Positions 6,226-9,785 of a DNA stretch of 9,785 nt are shown here, in pieces. The stretch is taken from contig DJGH01000007.1 in the NCBI GenBank assembly GCA_002431635.1, positions 34,461 through 44,245 on the forward strand. The letters run 5' to 3'. The notes below the pieces were generated by a model. The model had not been told where the DNA came from. It saw only the letters and a list, made by a program, of their open reading frames with translations, and made no database searches. The stretch comes from Petrotoga sp. UBA5851. Its GTDB lineage: Bacteria; Thermotogota; Thermotogae; Petrotogales; Petrotogaceae. Each line of letters opens with the position of its first letter. The first letter of the stretch is position 1. The position numbers and the translations under genes were made by a program.

Positions 6226-9200
6226 TTAATTTGCGGTTTTTACAATTCTAAACCCTACATTAGTTGATCTGTTATTGGGAGAAATGTAGTACCTATAGGC
6301 TGTATGCGTATACCATAAGCTGTTGTGTACGCTCCCTCCACGAAAGGTACGGTCATTACCTGGATTTGAATTATAAGGATTCACGGCAGGAGAGTTTTCA
6401 TAGTACTTTCCATCATACCAGTCCATACACCATTCAGATACATTTCCGCTCATATCGTATATACCCAGCTCATTGGGCAATTTGGTTCCAACATCACAGA
6501 TACGGCTATACGCATTTCCGTAGTACCATGCCACGTCACCTATGTTGTCGCTTCCGCTGTACTTAAATCCTTTACTTTTATTTCCCCCCTTGGCTGCGTA
6601 CTCCCACTCCGCTTCTGTAGGAAGACGGTATCCTTCGACCAGGCTTGGGTCTGTGGTTATATTTCCGCTTGAGTCAAGAAAGTTTCCGTCACTATCGTAT
6701 GCTTTTGCTAATCCTTCCTTTTCACTACGCCAGTTACAATAGCCTATGGCATCGTACCAGCTTACATCAATTACAGGCTTGAGCCCCCTGCCATATCTGT
6801 AATCATCTGGTTTACCGATTTGCGTTTCATAACAGTATCTATCGTACTGTTCAAAGGTTACTTCATACTTTCCGATATAAAAGTCGTATGTGAAAGTTAC
6901 AGTATGTACGGGTAATTCCCAATCATATGCGCTTTCCATCATGTTCCCCATCTGAAAGCTGCCTTTTTCGACCAAAACTGTTCCTGGCATTATGCATACC
7001 AATTCTGCGTGTACCTCGTTAACCCTGTTTTCAAAAATGTTCATATTTTCAAAGATCTTATCTTCATACCCCTCTTTGGTTATTTTCATTTTGACATTAT
7101 AGCATGGAGAAATTTCTTCAACCAAGGGGGTTTTGCCTATATAGCTTTTGTTCAGATATACTTTTGCACCTTCTATATTGGTTCCTACTTTTATTATCGT
7201 TAGATTTTCCAGTCTTTTGCTTTTTTTTATGTTTTCTGTTTTTATAATACGGAAACCAACAAAAGGATTGCCTTTTATCTGAGAACTGCTCTTACGGGCA
7301 GCTGTGCGTACCTGCATAAAACTGCTTTTAAAGCCTCCTCCGCGTTCAATAATATAGGCACCAAAAAAGTTGTAAGGATTGGTCTGATTTGCTGAAAAAT
7401 AGCTGTAATAACTATCACTGCACCATTCAGATACATTTCCGCTCATATCGTATATACTCAGCTCGTTTGGTTTTTTGGTACCCACTTCATGAGTAGTACC
7501 ACCGGAATTATACACATACCATGCCACATCATCATCTTTGTTACTTCCACTGAACTTATATCCCTTGCTTTTGCTTCCTCCCCTTGCTGCATACTCCCAC
7601 TCAGCTTCTGTAGGAAGACGGTATCCTTCGACCAGACTTGGATCTGTGGTTATATTTCCGTTTGAGTCAAGAAACTTTCCCTCACTGTCATATGCTTTTG
7701 CCAACCCTTCCTTTTCACTCAGCCAGTTAGAATATCCTATAGCATCGTACCAGCTTACGTTAATTACAGGTCTGCTGCCTCTGCCCCACCCATTGTCATC
7801 AGGCGTAGCTTTTTTAGTATCTTCACAATACCTGTCATACTGATCAAAGGTTATTTCATACTTTCCTATACAGAAATCGTATGTGAAAGTTACGTTGTGT
7901 AATGGTTTTTCATTTTCGTCTCCCTCTATAAATATATTTCCCATCTGAAAACTGCCTTTTTTCACAAGTACTGTTTCAGGCAGTTCATATATGAATTCAA
8001 CATATACCTGAGTTGTTTCATTTTTGGGTATGTATACATTTTTAATAACTTTATCCTCAAACCCTTTTTTTGTTATTTTTATCTGTGCATTATGTATAGG
8101 AACTGTTTCTTTGATTAAGGGAGTCGTGCCTATGTACTCTCCGTTCAGATATACCTTTGCGCCTTCTACATTTGTATCAGCTTTTATCTTTGTTCTATTT
8201 TCTTCCTTTGAAATTGTTTCCATTACTCCAGTCCTTACAATTCGAAATCCAGCATCAATACATTTATCGGCATGATGAATGTAACTGCGGTATGAAGAGT
8301 GTATGGTTAAAATATCGCTTTGGCAGGAACCTCCCCGCAAAACCCGTCCGTAAAGAGATGATACCAAATTACATGGATTAACATCAGGAGAGCTTTCATA
8401 ATAACTTTCACTATACCAATCATTACACATTTCGCTGATATTTCCGCTCATATCGTATATCCCCAGCTCGTTTGGTATTTTAGTACCCACTTCATGAGTA
8501 GTACCGCCGGAATTATACACACACCATGCTACGGCATCTGCTTTATTGCTCCCGCTTAACATATATCCTTTACTTCTGTTTCCTCCCCTTGCTGCATACT
8601 CCCACTCTGCCTCTGTAGGCAGACGGTATCCTTCTGTTCTGTCTGGATCGGTGGTTATATTCCCATTTTTATCCAGAAAGTTTCCATTTTCATCGTATGC
8701 TTTTGCCAGCCCTTCCTTTTCACTCAGCCAGTTACAGTAGCCTATGGCATCGTACCAGCTTACATTAATTACAGGTCTGTTGCCTCTGCCCCAGCCATTG
8801 TCATCCGGTGTGGCTTTTTTAGTATCTTCACAATACCTGTCATACTGGTCAAAGGTTACTTCATACTTGCCTATACAGAAATCGTATGTAAAAGTTACGT
8901 TGTGTACAGGATTTTCATCGACCGCACCAACTCCAGCTGTATCTCCCATCTCGAAATTTCCTTGTTCTACAAGAATAGTTTCCGTACTTAAGTGTGTTTC
9001 AAACTCATCTTTAATACATATTTCCAATTTTTTCGACGGTGCTGTCCTTACAATTCGAAAACCAATATTACTACTCCAAAGAACTGGAATGTCGTAGCTG
9101 CGCTTAGATATACGCAAATCATAAATATCGCTGTAACAGCAGCTTCCGCGTATAACATTGCCATAAAGAAATGATGTAATAAAATTACACGGATTCTCGT

Positions 9201-9785
9201 CCGGAGAGTTTTCATAGTAACTGGATTTATAATAGTCATTGCACCATTCAGATACATTACCGCTCATATCGTATATTCCAAGCTCGTTTGGCTGTTTGGT
9301 TCCTACTTCGTGAGTAGTGCCACCGGAATTTTTTTCATACCATGCCACATCATCTGCTTTATTGCTGCCGCTGTACTTATATCCTTTACTTTTATTTCCT
9401 CCCCTTGCTGCATACTCCCACTCCGCTTCTGTAGGAAGACGGTATCCTTCAACTAGGCGTAGGTCTCTGGTTATCTTTCCATTTGAGTCAAGGAGCTTTC
9501 CATTTTCATCGTATGCCTTTGCCAACCCTTCTTTTTCACTCAGCCAGTTACAGTAGCCTATGGCATTGTACCAGCTTACATTAATTATAGGTCTGCTGCC
9601 TCTTCCCCACTCATTGTCATAATATTTTTGCTTCCCAATGTATTTCTCATACTGATCAAAGGTTACTTCATACTTACCTATATAATAGTCGTATGTGAAA
9701 GTAACTTTATGCAATGGCTTTTCGCTATTCCAACCTTCTCCTTCTGTATCTCCCATTTCAAAACTTCCTTTTTCTACCAGAACCA
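6226..9785 (-). CDS. Giant tandem FGE-sulfatase/SUMF1-like and PEGA repeat protein, 5' end beyond the window
   Basis: The reading frame is open from the right edge to the TAA at 6226 and encodes at least 1,185 residues. The ATG at 9756 is internal: upstream codons to the edge read VLVEKGSFE, the normal beginning of such a module, so the true start and any signal peptide lie outside. Residue numbers here count from that ATG. The order is FGE1 (to about 240), FGE2 (257-510), PEGA1 (522-588), FGE3 (593-842), PEGA2 (852-918) and FGE4 (925-1176). Each FGE module carries GYRLPTEAEWEYAA and IYDMSGN and ends in GFRI. True FGE oxidises a sulfatase cysteine using two cysteines near RGGSW; these modules lack that pair, so I infer a structural or ligand-binding role, probably at the surface or in the periplasm because PEGA is usually extracytoplasmic. 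A terminator-like hairpin follows. The substrate or ligand is unknown. Confidence 0.9.
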   Translation of the reverse strand, partial: VLVEKGSFEMGDTEGEGWNSEKPLHKVTFTYDYYIGKYEVTFDQYEKYIGKQKYYDNEWGRGSRPIINVSWYNAIGYCNWLSEKEGLAKAYDENGKLLDSNGKITRDLRLVEGYRLPTEAEWEYAARGGNKSKGYKYSGSNKADDVAWYEKNSGGTTHEVGTKQPNELGIYDMSGNVSEWCNDYYKSSYYENSPDENPCNFITSFLYGNVIRGSCCYSDIYDLRISKRSYDIPVLWSSNIGFRIVRTAPSKKLEICIKDEFETHLSTETILVEQGNFEMGDTAGVGAVDENPVHNVTFTYDFCIGKYEVTFDQYDRYCEDTKKATPDDNGWGRGNRPVINVSWYDAIGYCNWLSEKEGLAKAYDENGNFLDKNGNITTDPDRTEGYRLPTEAEWEYAARGGNRSKGYMLSGSNKADAVAWCVYNSGGTTHEVGTKIPNELGIYDMSGNISEMCNDWYSESYYESSPDVNPCNLVSSLYGRVLRGGSCQSDILTIHSSYRSYIHHADKCIDAGFRIVRTGVMETISKEENRTKIKADTNVEGAKVYLNGEYIGTTPLIKETVPIHNAQIKITKKGFEDKVIKNVYIPKNETTQVYVEFIYELPETVLVKKGSFQMGNIFIEGDENEKPLHNVTFTYDFCIGKYEITFDQYDRYCEDTKKATPDDNGWGRGSRPVINVSWYDAIGYSNWLSEKEGLAKAYDSEGKFLDSNGNITTDPSLVEGYRLPTEAEWEYAARGGSKSKGYKFSGSNKDDDVAWYVYNSGGTTHEVGTKKPNELSIYDMSGNVSEWCSDSYYSYFSANQTNPYNFFGAYIIERGGGFKSSFMQVRTAARKSSSQIKGNPFVGFRIIKTENIKKSKRLENLTIIKVGTNIEGAKVYLNKSYIGKTPLVEEISPCYNVKMKITKEGYEDKIFENMNIFENRVNEVHAELVCIMPGTVLVEKGSFQMGNMMESAYDWELPVHTVTFTYDFYIGKYEVTFEQYDRYCYETQIGKPDDYRYGRGLKPVIDVSWYDAIGYCNWRSEKEGLAKAYDSDGNFLDSSGNITTDPSLVEGYRLPTEAEWEYAAKGGNKSKGFKYSGSDNIGDVAWYYGNAYSRICDVGTKLPNELGIYDMSGNVSEWCMDWYDGKYYENSPAVNPYNSNPGNDRTFRGGSVHNSLWYTHTAYRYYISPNNRSTNVGFRIVKTAN
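6229..6984 (-). repeat. FGE-like module 4 (C-terminal)
   Basis: The module runs from TVLVEKGSFQMGN to the C-terminal GFRIVKTAN. Its first 90 residues are the most divergent of the four: it has YRYGRGLKP where modules 2 and 3 have the NGWGRG form. The C-terminal RGGSVHNS region is polar and lacks cysteines. Being last in the protein, its variable segment lies closest to the downstream hairpin. Confidence 0.85.
7003..7203 (-). repeat. PEGA module 2
   Basis: About 67 residues read TNIEGAKVYLNKSYIGKTPL followed by KITKEGYED, clearly paralogous to PEGA module 1. It separates FGE modules 3 and 4. Confidence 0.85.
7231..7980 (-). repeat. FGE-like module 3
   Basis: The module runs from TVLVKKGSFQMGN to GFRIIKTEN. 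Its front resembles module 2 and its middle (7604-7713) resembles module 4 (6611-6720), so it looks mosaic. The C-terminal motif is RGGGFKSS, again without catalytic cysteines, and the segment before it is shorter than in the other modules. Confidence 0.85.
7993..8193 (-). repeat. PEGA module 1
   Basis: About 67 residues match the PEGA pattern: TNVEGAKVYLNGEYIGTTPL, then a beta-rich stretch with KITKKGFED. PEGA domains are small beta-sandwich surface modules, here acting as a spacer between FGE modules 2 and 3. Confidence 0.85.
8227..8988 (-). repeat. FGE-like module 2
   Basis: The module begins with ILVEQGNFEMGD and ends with GFRIVRTG. Its N-terminal third is nearly the same as that of module 3 at DNA level (8756-8905 against 7751-7900, about ten differences by eye). 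It has SEMC where the other modules have SEWC, and RGGSC where FGE enzymes have RGGSW. Confidence 0.85.
9037..9785 (-). repeat. FGE-like module 1 (5' truncated by the window)
   Basis: This module runs from VLVEKGSFE at the window edge to GFRIVRTAP. Its central SGSNKADDVAW phrase is closest to module 2. The usual RGGS near the C-terminus reads RGSCC here, with a double cysteine that is not in the FGE catalytic spacing. It is joined to module 2 by a short charged linker rather than a PEGA domain. Confidence 0.85.

Noticed and set aside
6117..6253. DGR-type cruciform downstream of a variable region
   Set aside because: The position after the last FGE module fits, but the T-tract and long stem fit a terminator better, and there is no reverse transcriptase, Avd gene or template repeat in the window. 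It is kept only as a question in the findings.
8744..9097. Plus-strand open frames across 6264-9556 (up to about 117 codons)
   Set aside because: They are antisense shadows of the FGE modules. The repeated phrase SHSASVGRRYPS in them simply reflects the repeated DNA underneath, and they lack ribosome sites.
9754..9756. ATG at 9756 as the true start of the FGE-repeat protein
   Set aside because: The frame stays open to the window edge, and the upstream codons read VLVEKGSFE, matching the start of the other modules. The methionine is internal.

Overview
The window looks like a chromosomal segment of a low-GC, host-associated bacterium. A spirochaete of the genus Treponema is my best guess. The main reason is the large protein at the right end: tandem formylglycine-generating-enzyme-like (FGE-sulfatase/SUMF1) modules joined by PEGA domains, with the phrases GYRLPTEAEWEYAARGG and GIYDMSGNVSEW, a style common in treponemes. 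This is recognition from memory, not a search result. There are no rRNA or tRNA genes, no transposase, no phage genes and no CRISPR array.

Layout. A terminator for an off-window gene lies at about 41-85. A secreted N-acetylmuramoyl-L-alanine amidase follows on the + strand (166-1527). It converges on and overlaps by 12 bp a NudC-type NAD(H) diphosphatase (1516-2310, -), which sits 18 bp downstream of a membrane-anchored or secreted alpha/beta hydrolase (2329-3279, -); these two probably form an operon. An 88-bp divergent promoter region separates the hydrolase from an alkaline-phosphatase-superfamily phosphodiesterase (3368-4633, +). That gene ends one base before a convergent short-chain dehydrogenase (4635-5378, -), which is probably co-transcribed with an upstream YqeK-like HD hydrolase (5391-6023, -). 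The rest (6226-9785, -) is one very large gene, cut by the window edge, encoding at least four FGE-like modules and two PEGA modules.

Function. The central genes are housekeeping or accessory hydrolases. Three of them (NudC, YqeK-like HD, phosphodiesterase) belong to families that cut nucleotide pyrophosphate or phosphodiester bonds, but they lie in separate transcription units. The amidase acts on the cell wall. The large repeat protein probably acts at the cell surface or in the periplasm as a binding protein, because its modules lack the FGE catalytic cysteine arrangement.

The most unusual non-coding structure is at 6117-6217. It is a terminator-like 18-bp inverted repeat whose 61-nt loop holds three perfect 17-bp palindromic units in tandem at a 19-bp period. 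A fourth perfect copy stands alone at 6053-6069, just downstream of the predicted promoter of the HD/SDR operon. The second point of interest is that the FGE modules keep a near-identical scaffold but diverge strongly in the C-terminal segment. That is the segment diversified by diversity-generating retroelements in related C-type-lectin-fold proteins; no reverse transcriptase is present here.
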